Of a DNA stretch of 40,254 bases, positions 8,374 to 17,243 are shown piece by piece. Both the position numbers and the translations under genes were made by a program. Origin of the DNA: Planctomycetota bacterium (GTDB lineage: Bacteria > Planctomycetota > UBA1135); NCBI GenBank assembly GCA_022447335.1, contig JAKVCF010000002.1, positions 1-40,254 on the forward strand. The letters run 5' to 3'. The notes beneath the pieces are model-generated. The model made no database searches and was not told where the DNA came from. It was given only the letters and a program-made list of their open reading frames with translations. The stretch's first letter is position 1. The number at the start of each line of letters is the position of its first letter.

Positions 8374-10146
8374 ATGGCCGCCGCCCCGTCACCCCCCGAA
8401 TCAGAGCTCAAGCCGGATCCCTTTATGAAGGCCCTGGGATCCTTTAGTGGCATCTACTGGATTGCCAACTGGATGGAGCTAGTCGAGCGCTTCGCCTACT
8501 ACGGCGTTCGCGTCGTCCTGCCCGTCTTTATGGTCGAAGCGATCAGCGAGGGCGGCCCAGAATTTACACACATCCAAAAAGGCACTGTGTACGCCCTCTG
8601 GGCACTGGTTCAGAGCTTTGTGCCGATTTTCACAGGTGGCTTCGCAGATCAGTATGGCTACAAGCTGAATATTGTGATCGCGACGGTGCTGAAAATGATC
8701 GGCTACGTGCTGATGGGCTTCTGCATTCAGCTAAGCGACATGATGACAGGGACCCCACTGGCTGAAGCGCGAGCTGCGGGGACGGATCTCACTTACCCCA
8801 TCTTCTTTGCTGGAGCAATGTTCCTAGCAGCAGGTACCGCGATCTTTAAGCCGGGTCTACAAGGCTTGATCGCCAATCAGATGCCGAAGCGCAATGCCGC
8901 CTTCGGCTGGGGACTCTTCTATCAGATGGTCAACATCGGCGGCTTCATTGGGCCGCTTCTGGCAGGCTACCTGCGCATTCTCGAATGGGAATACGTCTTC
9001 CTTGCGTGCACCATCGGGATTGCGCTGAACTTCATCCCGCTGTTCTTTTTCAAAGAGCCTGCCCACCATGGTGAAGAAGAAGAAGAAGCCCGCTCGGTCT
9101 CGCGCGTGCTTTGGGATGCGGTTTGCGGATTACTTGAGCCCCGCCTCTTTTTCTTCACGATTGCATTCGCAGGCTTCTGGCTGATGTTCTACCAGTTGTT
9201 CGACATCCTGCCGAACTTCATCGATGACTGGGTCGACTCGCGTGCGGCGGCAGACATGCTCATGGGCATCTTCGGCGAAAGCGGCGTCCCTGTGGGCGAG
9301 GGCCCAAACGAGGGCAACCTGACTCAGGAATGGATGATTAACTTTAATGCGTTCCTGATTAGCATCTTTGCCTTTGCGATGGGCTACATCACCGGCAAGA
9401 TTCGCTCACTGACAGCCATCATTGTTGGCATCGCAATTTCAGCCGGAGCCATATACATGCTTGGCATGTCAATGAGCGGCTGGTGGATCCTTCTCGCAAT
9501 CGGCATTTTCTCACTCGGCGAGATGAGCGCGTCGCCGACCAAGATGCGCTATCTGGCATCGATCGCACCGGCAGGCAAAGAAGGCCTGTATATGGGCTAT
9601 GTCAACTTCACGGTTGGCATCGGCTGGTCGATCGGATCGATTGTGGCAGGCAACCTATATGAAGAGGGGGGTGACAAGATCAACTTGGCACGGAACTATC
9701 TCGCCGAGAATGGTTACATGACCAAAGCAGCCGCCGACGAGCTGGATCGGGGGAAAGTACTCGATGTGTTCACACAAACGGTCGAAGGCAACCCCGACCC
9801 ATGGGAAACACGTGAGCTCCTCTGGAATGCCTACGACCCAGAGGGTATGTGGCTACTGTTCACGGTCATCGGCCTAGCTTCGATGGTCCTCATAATTATC
9901 TACGACAAGATCACGTCCGCCGCTGATCGCAACCCGAGTCACAGCTTCAATACCAAGGGCCACATCTGGGTGCGTGGCGCGCTGGTCCCCATTATCGGCG
10001 CCTTCCTTTGGACCTGGATTAGTGGTGGCTCAGAAACTTCATTGGCTATCAAGGTCCAGTGCGTCATGTTTAGCCTGCTGATGTTTGCGACCTTCGTACA
10101 TGAATCCGAGCCGGATCATCCAAGCAGCCCGGACCCCGCGACTTGA
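8374..10146 (+). CDS. Proton-dependent oligopeptide transporter (POT/PTR family)
   Basis: A 590-residue MFS protein with about 14 hydrophobic segments. The POT hallmark ExxERF is at residues 35-40 (ELVERFAYYG), and the PTR2 signature region follows helix 4 (FKPGLQGLIANQ, then FYQMVNIGGFIGPLLAGY). POT transporters import di- and tripeptides with protons. A non-membrane acidic stretch (EEEEEARS) separates the two six-helix halves, and an extra loop of about 60 residues lies near the C-terminal helices (residues 430-490). It is divergent from an M20 peptidase with a short shared spacer, a natural uptake-and-digest pair. Confidence 0.9.
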   Translation: MAAAPSPPESELKPDPFMKALGSFSGIYWIANWMELVERFAYYGVRVVLPVFMVEAISEGGPEFTHIQKGTVYALWALVQSFVPIFTGGFADQYGYKLNIVIATVLKMIGYVLMGFCIQLSDMMTGTPLAEARAAGTDLTYPIFFAGAMFLAAGTAIFKPGLQGLIANQMPKRNAAFGWGLFYQMVNIGGFIGPLLAGYLRILEWEYVFLACTIGIALNFIPLFFFKEPAHHGEEEEEARSVSRVLWDAVCGLLEPRLFFFTIAFAGFWLMFYQLFDILPNFIDDWVDSRAAADMLMGIFGESGVPVGEGPNEGNLTQEWMINFNAFLISIFAFAMGYITGKIRSLTAIIVGIAISAGAIYMLGMSMSGWWILLAIGIFSLGEMSASPTKMRYLASIAPAGKEGLYMGYVNFTVGIGWSIGSIVAGNLYEEGGDKINLARNYLAENGYMTKAAADELDRGKVLDVFTQTVEGNPDPWETRELLWNAYDPEGMWLLFTVIGLASMVLIIIYDKITSAADRNPSHSFNTKGHIWVRGALVPIIGAFLWTWISGGSETSLAIKVQCVMFSLLMFATFVHESEPDHPSSPDPAT

Positions 10147-10157
10147 TGAAGAGACCC

Positions 10158-10184
10158 TCTCCTGGCCTGAAGCTGCCAAGGAGA
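10158..10184. terminator. Hairpin between convergent genes
   Basis: TCTCCTGGC (10158-10166) pairs with GCCAAGGAGA (10175-10184) with one bulged base and an 8-nt loop. It lies in the 49 nt between the convergent POT and DoxX genes. There is no T run on either strand, so it is only a candidate bidirectional terminator. Confidence 0.35.
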
Positions 10185-10195
10185 CCAAATAGCGC

Positions 10196-10750
10196 CTACT
10201 CCTCGCCGTCCCAGACCGCATCGCTGCCCTGGACCGGCTGACCCGCGTGGACCGTCGGGGTCGCGGCGGGCTTAGACACTTCGTATGCCGGGCCCGGGCT
10301 GAAGGGCGGTAGTGGCGCCGGATCGTCTAACGGCGGCGAATCGCGGCGGAATCTGTCTATTGAAATCTTGCCTGCACCGGTGAAGAGTATTGCGAGAAAG
10401 GCTGCCAAGTAGAGACCCGCAAGTTCCCAGCCCGGCCCCCCAGCCGAATCACGGAAGGGGTGATCAAGATGGACCATGTAAATCGCGACGCCCATCGTGC
10501 CAGCGCAAGCAAGCGCCGCTGTGCGAGTCAGAAAGCCAAGCGCAACCAGCAACCCGCCTACCAGCTCGGTGATCTTAGCCAAATAAGCCCAAGCTTCGGG
10601 CGCGGGCCAACCCCGGCTAGCCACAAGCCCCGTCAGGCCTTCCATGCCCCCTTCAATCACAAATAGCGACTGATAGCCGTGCACAGCAAAGCCAAGGCCA
10701 AAGGTTAGCCGCAGAATCAGAAAAGCGATGGACTGCATCTTTGAGTGCAT
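10196..10750 (-). CDS. DoxX-family membrane protein
   Basis: A 184-residue protein with four hydrophobic helices (starting FLILRLTFGLGFAVHGYQSL) and the conserved DoxX features R14, G(F)AVHGYQ and a later ITELVGGLLVALGFLTR segment. The last 50 residues are a Pro-rich cytoplasmic tail (DDPAPLPPFSPGP) not usual for the family. DoxX proteins are small quinone- or thiosulfate-linked membrane proteins whose role varies. The start is 10 nt after the stop of the VPS10-like lipoprotein gene with a GGGTAGG just upstream, so the two form an operon; ATG at 10738 is an alternative start. Confidence 0.8.
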   Translation of the reverse strand: MHSKMQSIAFLILRLTFGLGFAVHGYQSLFVIEGGMEGLTGLVASRGWPAPEAWAYLAKITELVGGLLVALGFLTRTAALACAGTMGVAIYMVHLDHPFRDSAGGPGWELAGLYLAAFLAILFTGAGKISIDRFRRDSPPLDDPAPLPPFSPGPAYEVSKPAATPTVHAGQPVQGSDAVWDGEE

Positions 10751-10760
10751 CCTACCCGTG

Positions 10761-13370
10761 CTACTGGCCTACGACGGCGCGCAATCCGTGGCTGAGTGAC
10801 CAACCGCCAGCCTGTCCGGCGTCTTGGAGTACCGCCTGCAGGAAGAACTCCTTCCCCACTAGGCCTGCCACATTTGGCACGCCCAGCGAAACCGAGTCAT
10901 CGCCGGAAGCAGTGGTCCGTAAGTTGAACTGAAAGACCTGCTTACTGAGGTCAACAAAAACCACCCCACCGAGGTCTGATGTCTCCGCTGCCGCTCGAGA
11001 GATCACCAGGAAGCCCCGGGCATTCGGCAAGCCACCTTGTACGGTCACCTGAAGCGTCGTGCCAATTAGCGGCTGTGCGCTCGCACGCAGTTGTAAGTGA
11101 TTCGGTTCACCGCGCAACTCGCCATAGGGAAAGAATCCGGGCGTGCCGGGCGAATAATCCCAAACTCCGCGGCCGTAAGTGCCGAAACGAATGATATTGC
11201 GCGAGGGCACTGCTTCGACAGACCAGTACAAAGTGATCGGGCCATCCGGACCCAGAATGTCATTCCACTGGCGCTCGATCGGATCCCATTCCCAAGCGCC
11301 CGACTCGGTGCCCAAGTACATACGGCCACTGCCATCTGGAGCCTCAACCATGCAGTAAGCCAAAGTGCGCGGAAGATTCTGACTTCGATTGCGCCAAGTA
11401 ACTCCACCGTCATCGGAGTAACGGACAGCGGCGGTCGAGTATCCCGAGCCCGCAATCCAAACCTCGTTGGGGTTGCGTTCGCTGGCAACAATGGTCGTGC
11501 CGTAAAAGTAATGTGCGCCCGGCCCAGTATCAGCCGATTGCGTCCAATTAACCCCACCATCGGTCGACCAGAAAATCTTCCCATCCGATGTACACGCCCA
11601 AGCTAGATTCGGATCGATCGGCGAGAACTCGAGACTAGTTAGGGTTCCTTGGAAATCAAAGTTGGTGTGCTGCACTGGCGCCCAACTCGATGTGCCGCTA
11701 CGCGTGTAACGCCATAGATTGCGGCCGCAAAGGTAAAAGGACTTCTTGTCCGTGGGGTCTGCAATCATGAAAGGTAGCCACTGCCCACTGAAGCCGTTCG
11801 GAAAGTCAACTGTGTGCAATCGTGGATCGGCCTCGCCTTCCTGAACGAGTACAAATCCTGGATAATCGCTGTAAACCAAATCATGGCTGCCATCCGAACT
11901 ACTGATGTGGCCGTAATCACCTGAAATCAGTTGGTCAAAGTCAGCGTAAGGCCCAGGTCGCCCATGCGGCGCTGGCGTAACCGCCCACTGATAACCCTGG
12001 TCTTGCGAGCCTGCGGCAATCACGTCGGGATTGCGACGACTAGTCCAAGTGGAGTAGTACTGACTCACCCCTAACGTCTGCATGGACAGGTTGCGCACCG
12101 TACGCAAACGATCGACGCTCTCATAAGTACCCCCATGCGTATTGATGAACCACCGCTCGCCGTATCCCGTAGCAACGTCTGGCAGTACATGTATAGACAT
12201 AACATCTGCGTGCAGTTTGCCTAGAGGATCGCTGTAGTACTCACCCCAACCATTGACCGTCTGGAAACTCGAACCTGAATCACGCGAGAGATACATGTTG
12301 ACACCACCGTATGCAATCAGCTTGGTGGTTTGCGTCCCGGTAGAGAAAGCATCCCACATGCCGGGTAGATCATTGGGGTGTGCCCAACTACTGCCACCGT
12401 CTTCGGTGCGCCACAGCTCCCACGTATCCGAGTTGTTCTGCTTGACTGCCAAACTGAATACTAGGCCCGGCCCGCCTGCTTCGTGACCTCCGAGGTAGAC
12501 CTCTTGCGCGAAAAAGGGCGCTTTAGCGCCCTGCACCGCCCAGTTACTACCAGCATCGCTCGAGCGCAACAGGCGATCGTCATCGATCAGATAGACGTCA
12601 CCCAACTGATCACGCGGCGTCCAAATATCCGGCGTGTATCCGCTCAAATCGCGCAGTTCGGCCCAGTTCGCGCCAGCGTCCGTCGACCGAAATAATCGCC
12701 ACCCATTACGGCGACCCAGTAACAGTAGGGTCTGGCTCGTATCGTCAAGCTTTAGGAGACGACGCGTCGATGTAAGGTTGTCTAAACCATTCGGGAATTG
12801 CCATATGCCACCACCGTTGTCGCTGTACATAACTGTGCCACCATTGGCACGCACTAGCGTCGGCTGCCCGGGCCCATCGATCACGACCAACTGCTGAGCG
12901 CCGCCGTAAACGTGATCGCTGATCGGGGTCCAGTCATCACCGCTAGTCGGCCCCTTCCAGACTCCACCTAGTGCCGAGCCCAGGTAAAGCGTGCTGCCAT
13001 CTGCGCTTCGCGTCGAAGTAAGTATGTTGCCCGCTTGGTTGCGAGAGCCAACCTCGGTCCAACTGCCCGAAGTCGCAACGCCGGATCGCTGCATCAATCT
13101 CTTGCGCTCCGCCGCTGCGCGCGCGTTCTCTGCTTCAATGACTCGCCAATCCGCGCCGGGAGCGATGCGGTGTCGCTGCTCCATCCACTCACGGCGCCTC
13201 TCCTGGTTATCCTCCTCATCCTGCCCCTCGGCAACCTCCGGGTCGCCGCCAGTCGGCGAAGGCAACAAGGTCGCACGAGGCTCGGCGAAAGAAGTTTTCT
13301 GACAAGCGCCCACTACGAGCAACGGGAACCCAAACAGTAAAGCTCTATACAATTTTTGGAGGCTGCTCAT
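10761..13370 (-). CDS. VPS10/BNR-repeat (Asp-box beta-propeller) lipoprotein
   Basis: An 869-residue exported protein. The signal segment ends in a lipobox (LVVGAC, Cys at about 23). A charged, coiled stretch (residues 45-95, many Glu/Arg) precedes a long region of repeated Asp-box motifs of the form S-x-D-x-G-x-x-W, for example RSTDAGANW, RSSDAGSNW, RTEDGGSSW, WSTDGGVNW and YSDDGGVTW. This is the sortilin/VPS10-like or photosynthesis-stability-factor-like propeller fold, probably two propellers. The final 100 residues form a separate beta-sandwich (from LIGTTLQVTVQGGLPNA) of a kind common at the ends of planctomycete secreted proteins. Ligand or enzymatic activity unknown. Co-transcribed with DoxX. 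Confidence 0.82.
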   Translation of the reverse strand: MSSLQKLYRALLFGFPLLVVGACQKTSFAEPRATLLPSPTGGDPEVAEGQDEEDNQERRREWMEQRHRIAPGADWRVIEAENARAAAERKRLMQRSGVATSGSWTEVGSRNQAGNILTSTRSADGSTLYLGSALGGVWKGPTSGDDWTPISDHVYGGAQQLVVIDGPGQPTLVRANGGTVMYSDNGGGIWQFPNGLDNLTSTRRLLKLDDTSQTLLLLGRRNGWRLFRSTDAGANWAELRDLSGYTPDIWTPRDQLGDVYLIDDDRLLRSSDAGSNWAVQGAKAPFFAQEVYLGGHEAGGPGLVFSLAVKQNNSDTWELWRTEDGGSSWAHPNDLPGMWDAFSTGTQTTKLIAYGGVNMYLSRDSGSSFQTVNGWGEYYSDPLGKLHADVMSIHVLPDVATGYGERWFINTHGGTYESVDRLRTVRNLSMQTLGVSQYYSTWTSRRNPDVIAAGSQDQGYQWAVTPAPHGRPGPYADFDQLISGDYGHISSSDGSHDLVYSDYPGFVLVQEGEADPRLHTVDFPNGFSGQWLPFMIADPTDKKSFYLCGRNLWRYTRSGTSSWAPVQHTNFDFQGTLTSLEFSPIDPNLAWACTSDGKIFWSTDGGVNWTQSADTGPGAHYFYGTTIVASERNPNEVWIAGSGYSTAAVRYSDDGGVTWRNRSQNLPRTLAYCMVEAPDGSGRMYLGTESGAWEWDPIERQWNDILGPDGPITLYWSVEAVPSRNIIRFGTYGRGVWDYSPGTPGFFPYGELRGEPNHLQLRASAQPLIGTTLQVTVQGGLPNARGFLVISRAAAETSDLGGVVFVDLSKQVFQFNLRTTASGDDSVSLGVPNVAGLVGKEFFLQAVLQDAGQAGGWSLSHGLRAVVGQ

Positions 13371-13439
13371 AGGAAAAGGCGCGGCTTATCGCCTCAGCGA
13401 CGCTGACTGTAGGCAATTCTATCCGGTTTCACGCTGGCT

Positions 13440-13457
13440 GGACTCGACTTCGAGTCC
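13440..13457 (-). terminator. Stem-loop after the glycosylase gene
   Basis: A perfect 7-bp stem, GGACTCG-actt-CGAGTCC, 11 nt beyond the stop of the leftward glycosylase gene. The stem is GC-rich with a tight loop but no T run follows on the minus strand, so termination would be weak or factor-assisted. The remaining 70 nt up to the VPS10-like gene must hold its promoter; TAGAAT on the minus strand is the only -10-like hexamer I see. Confidence 0.4.
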
Positions 13458-13468
13458 GCTATCACACA

Positions 13469-14113
13469 TTAAGTTCGCACTTCGTCGACGACGCGCCAAA
13501 GCGTCCATGCAGCCTGGGTCCTAAACGGAGACCAGGCCGCCGCACGTTGCTCTAGCTTCTTGGCAGTCGGGCGTCGCTCAAGTCCATCAAGAATGCGCAT
13601 ACCTTCCTGTAAACCCAAATCAGCAGGCGGCAAAACATCGAGGCGACCAAGCTTAAACATCAGGAAGACTTGCGCTGTCCAGGGGCCGATGCCGCGCACC
13701 TGCACAAGATGGTCGATGACCTCCTGATTATCCATGCTGCTCAAACTACGTAGCCGCAGATCGCCTTCGACTACGCGTTGCGCGAGGTCACGTATTGATG
13801 CCAGCTTGTTACGCGACAGGCCGGCGCCACGAAGCTTCGCCTCTGGTAACGCAAGCAACTCTTCAGGTGAAGGTGGGCGACGCCCCGGGGTCAACGCCGC
13901 GTAGCGCCCCCAAATCGTCGAAGCTGCGGCCCCCGCGAGTTGCTGAAAGACGATGGAACGTGCGAGGTAAACGAAGTTTGATTGGCGTGCGAGCGGTCCA
14001 ATAGGAAAGTCCGGCATAGGGTCTAGCCGACACACAGCATCGGCCATGGTTGGATCAACCTCGCGGAAGTGCGCGAGAGCGCGGCGACGCTGCGTCGACG
14101 CCTTACTTGGCAT
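13469..14113 (-). CDS. DNA-3-methyladenine glycosylase II-like (HhH-GPD)
   Basis: A 214-residue helix-hairpin-helix base-excision glycosylase. The hairpin VRGIGPWTA lies at residues 139-147, and the catalytic Asp about 20 residues later in LPPADLG (D165), as in AlkA and yeast Mag1. There is no Cys-rich iron-sulfur cluster at the end, which separates it from endonuclease III and MutY. It would remove alkylated bases such as 3-methyladenine. The ATG at 14113 overlaps the end of the GHMP-kinase-like gene by 11 nt; the frame extends to 14167 but that part lies inside the upstream gene. Monofunctional like Mag1, lacking the AlkA N-terminal domain. Confidence 0.88.
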   Translation of the reverse strand: MPSKASTQRRRALAHFREVDPTMADAVCRLDPMPDFPIGPLARQSNFVYLARSIVFQQLAGAAASTIWGRYAALTPGRRPPSPEELLALPEAKLRGAGLSRNKLASIRDLAQRVVEGDLRLRSLSSMDNQEVIDHLVQVRGIGPWTAQVFLMFKLGRLDVLPPADLGLQEGMRILDGLERRPTAKKLEQRAAAWSPFRTQAAWTLWRVVDEVRT

Positions 14114-15548
14114 CGTCCGCAGCGGCCGGAGCAGCCGGAGCGGGCTCTTCTTTCGGCTGCAGCACACCTTCCCACCAACCGGTCATCGCAGCTCCACGAT
14201 CTGATTCGATGTGCAAACTCGGCGGATCGACAATGCGATCCGGATACTTTTGCTCGAACTCGGTCATGATCTCACGCAATCTCTCTTCACCAGCCTGATG
14301 CGCCAGGACAACAACCACGGCCCCTGCGCCGGCCCCAGCCAAACGACCACCGAACAAGCCGGCGTCACGGCCAGCCGACTGGATCTGCGATAAAATATCA
14401 TTGACCGCATCGTCCTGAATGCCGCACTTATCACGTAGCGAGCGATTCGAAGAGCCGAGCACCTTACCTGCTTCGGATAGGTGATCTTCACGCTTCGTGC
14501 GCGCATACTCAGCAAGTTGCTCGACGAAACGATGTACGCGGCCCGATTCGCGCATCTGGTGCTCGGATAGGGCACGCTCGCGGAACGGGCGATCTGGATC
14601 CACCATCTCAGCGATCTCCGGCTCATCTTTTGAAAAGTTCGCTAACCAGTCAGCGCCACTTTCACGCGCTGGCACAAAGCTGCGTAAACCGCCTTCGAAC
14701 TCCTTCGGCGTGACCTGGCCCCAACCCCCGTACTGCGGCTCCTTTTGCTTACGCCGCTCCTTATTCAAATGGGCCATCCCCATAGCCGCACCCGCGGCAG
14801 CAGCAATCTGGTCTTCCTCTTCAGTAATCGGATCCATCCCGAGGTCGATCGCGCCAAGGAACGTGTGATCAGGAATCGGAGCCCAGTGCATGGTCGGATC
14901 GGCGCCGTGCTCGACGAGCATTCCAGTCTGGCGTTCAGCGAGAGCACAAGTAATTGCATCGGCCAGCGGTATACGAACCTTCATGACTTCCTTGGCTCCG
15001 TGCACGATGGCGCGCGCTAAGCGAATGCCGTCAACGCGCTTCTTGTCCAGGCCGGTCGAAGCCTTAAAGGCCATTGCCGTCGAGGTCATCATGGCCACGT
15101 CACCACCAAAGCCATTGAGCACCGGCAGGCGCGACCAGACCACGAGACTGAAGCCGAACTTAGGCGTGTTCAGCTGATGCGTGCGACGGAGGCCGATCAT
15201 GGTGGCCATCATCCGAATCATCCAAGCGCTGCTATCCGTCTCCTCAAACAGCGCCTCGAGTACGGCTTGGCTGCGCGGCGGCCCTTTCTTGGTGTAGATG
15301 TCCGAGATCTGGCCTGACCAATCAAGGTTTTCACCTTGTTCTCCACCGCCCAAAATCCGAATGTGGATGCCATCGTCTTCGCGGTTCTGAATCGCGCTAT
15401 AAACGGCACGTGATCCCGCGACGTGGAAGGTGGCGCTCCCGGTATGCTCGCCTGGGCCACCAATCACTTGGAAAACCGCTGGAGCGCGTGTGATCCACAG
15501 CGGAGCATCCAGCTGCAGAATGTCACCAGCACTGCTCGGAAGGAGCAA
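14103..15548 (-). CDS. Divergent GHMP-kinase-family protein (galactokinase/arabinokinase-like)
   Basis: About 481 residues. Two regions point to the sugar-kinase branch of the GHMP superfamily: ITRAPAVFQVIGGPGEHTGSATF near the N-terminus (compare GRAPGRxDVxGGxxDYSGS / GEHTDY), and GGRLAGAGAGAVVVVLAH near the C-terminus (motif 3). However the Ser-rich ATP motif reads LPVLNGFGGDVAMMTST, without the usual SSSA, and where CGxMDQ is expected the sequence is TGMLVE, without the catalytic Asp. It may be an inactive or re-purposed kinase. The frame is open to a GTG at 15689, but residues before about 48 look non-coding; TTG at 15548 puts the GEHTG motif at the family's usual distance. Start uncertain. 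A Pro/Ala-rich tail ends the protein. Confidence 0.65.
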   Translation of the reverse strand: MLLPSSAGDILQLDAPLWITRAPAVFQVIGGPGEHTGSATFHVAGSRAVYSAIQNREDDGIHIRILGGGEQGENLDWSGQISDIYTKKGPPRSQAVLEALFEETDSSAWMIRMMATMIGLRRTHQLNTPKFGFSLVVWSRLPVLNGFGGDVAMMTSTAMAFKASTGLDKKRVDGIRLARAIVHGAKEVMKVRIPLADAITCALAERQTGMLVEHGADPTMHWAPIPDHTFLGAIDLGMDPITEEEDQIAAAAGAAMGMAHLNKERRKQKEPQYGGWGQVTPKEFEGGLRSFVPARESGADWLANFSKDEPEIAEMVDPDRPFRERALSEHQMRESGRVHRFVEQLAEYARTKREDHLSEAGKVLGSSNRSLRDKCGIQDDAVNDILSQIQSAGRDAGLFGGRLAGAGAGAVVVVLAHQAGEERLREIMTEFEQKYPDRIVDPPSLHIESDRGAAMTGWWEGVLQPKEEPAPAAPAAADDAK

Positions 15549-15696
15549 TGAGAACGGCAGCAGGGAGGGGTTGAGGGCGGGTTGCGGCACGACGCAAGTC
15601 TGCCGCACGAGACCTGTGCGCGGCTCGATCTCTTTATGCCCTCGCGGGGCAAAAAACGCAAGTCTGAGCCTGGCCCCAGAAAAGGGCACTTATCAT

Positions 15697-15727
15697 CCTT
15701 AAGTGTATTTAATGTATAGACTTAAGG
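15697..15727. repeat. Inverted repeat upstream of the GHMP-like gene
   Basis: CCTTAAGT (15697-15704) and ACTTAAGG (15720-15727) form a perfect 8-bp inverted repeat around a 15-nt AT-rich spacer. It sits in the region between the sulfatase stop (15827) and the GHMP-like gene (both leftward). This is the only AT-rich island nearby and could be an operator or part of the promoter. Downstream of it on the minus strand, TTGCGT and CATAAA 17 nt apart (about 15625-15655) make a possible promoter, which would agree with the later translation start at 15548. Confidence 0.4.
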
Positions 15728-15826
15728 GCTATGCAGATAGTCTGAATCACGTTTGAGAAATCCGCCCGAAACCTTGGTGGGACCGTGACTTCCGCCGATC
15801 TGGCTCGGGGAAGTGCTCTGAACAGC

Positions 15827-17233
15827 CTATTCACCACCCTCTTCTTCGCCATCGGCGTAGCCCAGCCGCTCAAGCATGGCCCGTTCAGCCTCGCTCTGTT
15901 CGACTTCGCGCAGCACCGCCCGGTCGCTAATGCCCGCCTCAGCGAAGCGGCGCAGCGCAACCCCCAACTTCTCATGGATTTCGGGTTGATCCTGGACTGC
16001 GACGGGGCTTTGCTCGAGCGGATCCGCCTCAATATCGAACATGCTGAGTTGACCTTCCTCATTGAGAATCATTCTCCAGCGCTTGTGATTCACCCCCCAG
16101 ATGTCGAGTGGTCGGAATTTACTCTTACGTCGGTGCGCATACAACAAGCGCTCCTCCAGCCCCTCGCTGGCGACCCCGGTGAGAAGTGGGGCCAAACTCT
16201 TCCCTGAGGTTTCGACTGGTGGGGCCAGCTGTAAATGATCGAGAAGTGTTGGCAGCAGATCGTGAATTCCTACTGGCGTGGCAATGCGGCCGGCCTGCAC
16301 TCCTGGGCCGCGCGCCATGAGCAGGATGCGATTCAGCTCGGCATGCATCTGGAAACTATGGCCAATACCACCGTGTTCGCCGAACTCTTCACCGTGATCA
16401 GAAACCACGATGACTAAGGTGTCTTTATCCCAACCCCAGGACTTTTCGAGAGCAGCAAGATGTTCGTCCATGAAACGCAGCTCGCTGCGATAAGCCTCGG
16501 CTGCCTCCTCGGCCTCACTGCGAGTCTCGCCCGGGTCAGACTCTCCGCCGCTCGATGGCTGATACCACGGAGCGCGCTGGTTGTAAGGCTTGTGTACATC
16601 CATGTAGTGGAGATAGAGAAAATAGGGCTGGTCGCCTTGAGTGAGCGGCTCCCGCCACGACTCAATCCACTCCGTAACTTCGTTGGCTGTACCTTCTGGC
16701 CGCACCTGAAACTCTTCGAAGCCTCGATCGAAGCCAATCTGCGGTCCGATATTCGGGTTGGTCGCAATGCCAAAGCAGCGATAACCAAACTCTCGCAAGT
16801 ACTGCGGCAACAGCACCATGTCCGGCGCGAAAGTGTTGATCTTCTGACCGGTTGGCGCGCGATCCGCGACGCCTTTGTCCTCCTGTCGCTCTTTGCGCCG
16901 CGAATTGGCCATAAAGCCTTCCACAATGCCGTGCTCTGGCGGGTAAAGCCCGCTGAATAAAGAGGCGCAAGCTGGCGCCGTCCAGGTAGACGAGCTCCAA
17001 CAACGATCAAAGACCGCAGCTTGATCTGCAAAGGACCTCATCCAAGGCGAGGTCGGGCGAGCTTCTCCGTAAGCCTGTGTGTAATCGGGGCGCAACGCAT
17101 CGAGCATCAGCAGTACCACATTAGGCTGCTTTCTCCCTCCACGAAGCGCACGGGCTTGAGAAGCAAGTGCCCATGCACTCGCCCCCACTGCAGCACTGGT
17201 CTGCAAAAACTCGCGACGGGTGCTCGGGCTCAT
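15827..17233 (-). CDS. Tat-exported sulfatase-like protein (alkaline phosphatase superfamily)
   Basis: A 468-residue protein beginning with a twin-arginine signal (STRREFLQ, then a hydrophobic stretch ending ASQARA). Core metal-binding segments of the sulfatase/alkaline phosphatase superfamily follow: LLMLDALRPD (41-50), and later VVSDHGEEFGEHG. The place of the formylglycine motif reads TWTAPACASLFSGLYPPEHG (residues 83-102): the CxPxR/SxPxR consensus is absent. This TWTxPxxAS variant is a recognised divergent subgroup, whose chemistry is not settled, so arylsulfatase activity should not be assumed. The ATG at 17233 is 10 nt after the ispG stop; the longer frame to 17389 overlaps ispG. Probably periplasmic and co-transcribed with ispG. 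Confidence 0.84.
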   Translation of the reverse strand: MSPSTRREFLQTSAAVGASAWALASQARALRGGRKQPNVVLLMLDALRPDYTQAYGEARPTSPWMRSFADQAAVFDRCWSSSTWTAPACASLFSGLYPPEHGIVEGFMANSRRKERQEDKGVADRAPTGQKINTFAPDMVLLPQYLREFGYRCFGIATNPNIGPQIGFDRGFEEFQVRPEGTANEVTEWIESWREPLTQGDQPYFLYLHYMDVHKPYNQRAPWYQPSSGGESDPGETRSEAEEAAEAYRSELRFMDEHLAALEKSWGWDKDTLVIVVSDHGEEFGEHGGIGHSFQMHAELNRILLMARGPGVQAGRIATPVGIHDLLPTLLDHLQLAPPVETSGKSLAPLLTGVASEGLEERLLYAHRRKSKFRPLDIWGVNHKRWRMILNEEGQLSMFDIEADPLEQSPVAVQDQPEIHEKLGVALRRFAEAGISDRAVLREVEQSEAERAMLERLGYADGEEEGGE

Positions 17234-17243
17234 ACCTTCTAGC

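Noticed and set aside
15549..15689. N-terminal extension of the GHMP-like protein from the GTG at 15689
   Set aside because: It puts the GEHTG motif about 45 residues too far in, and the DNA holds a possible promoter and a T-rich stretch instead.
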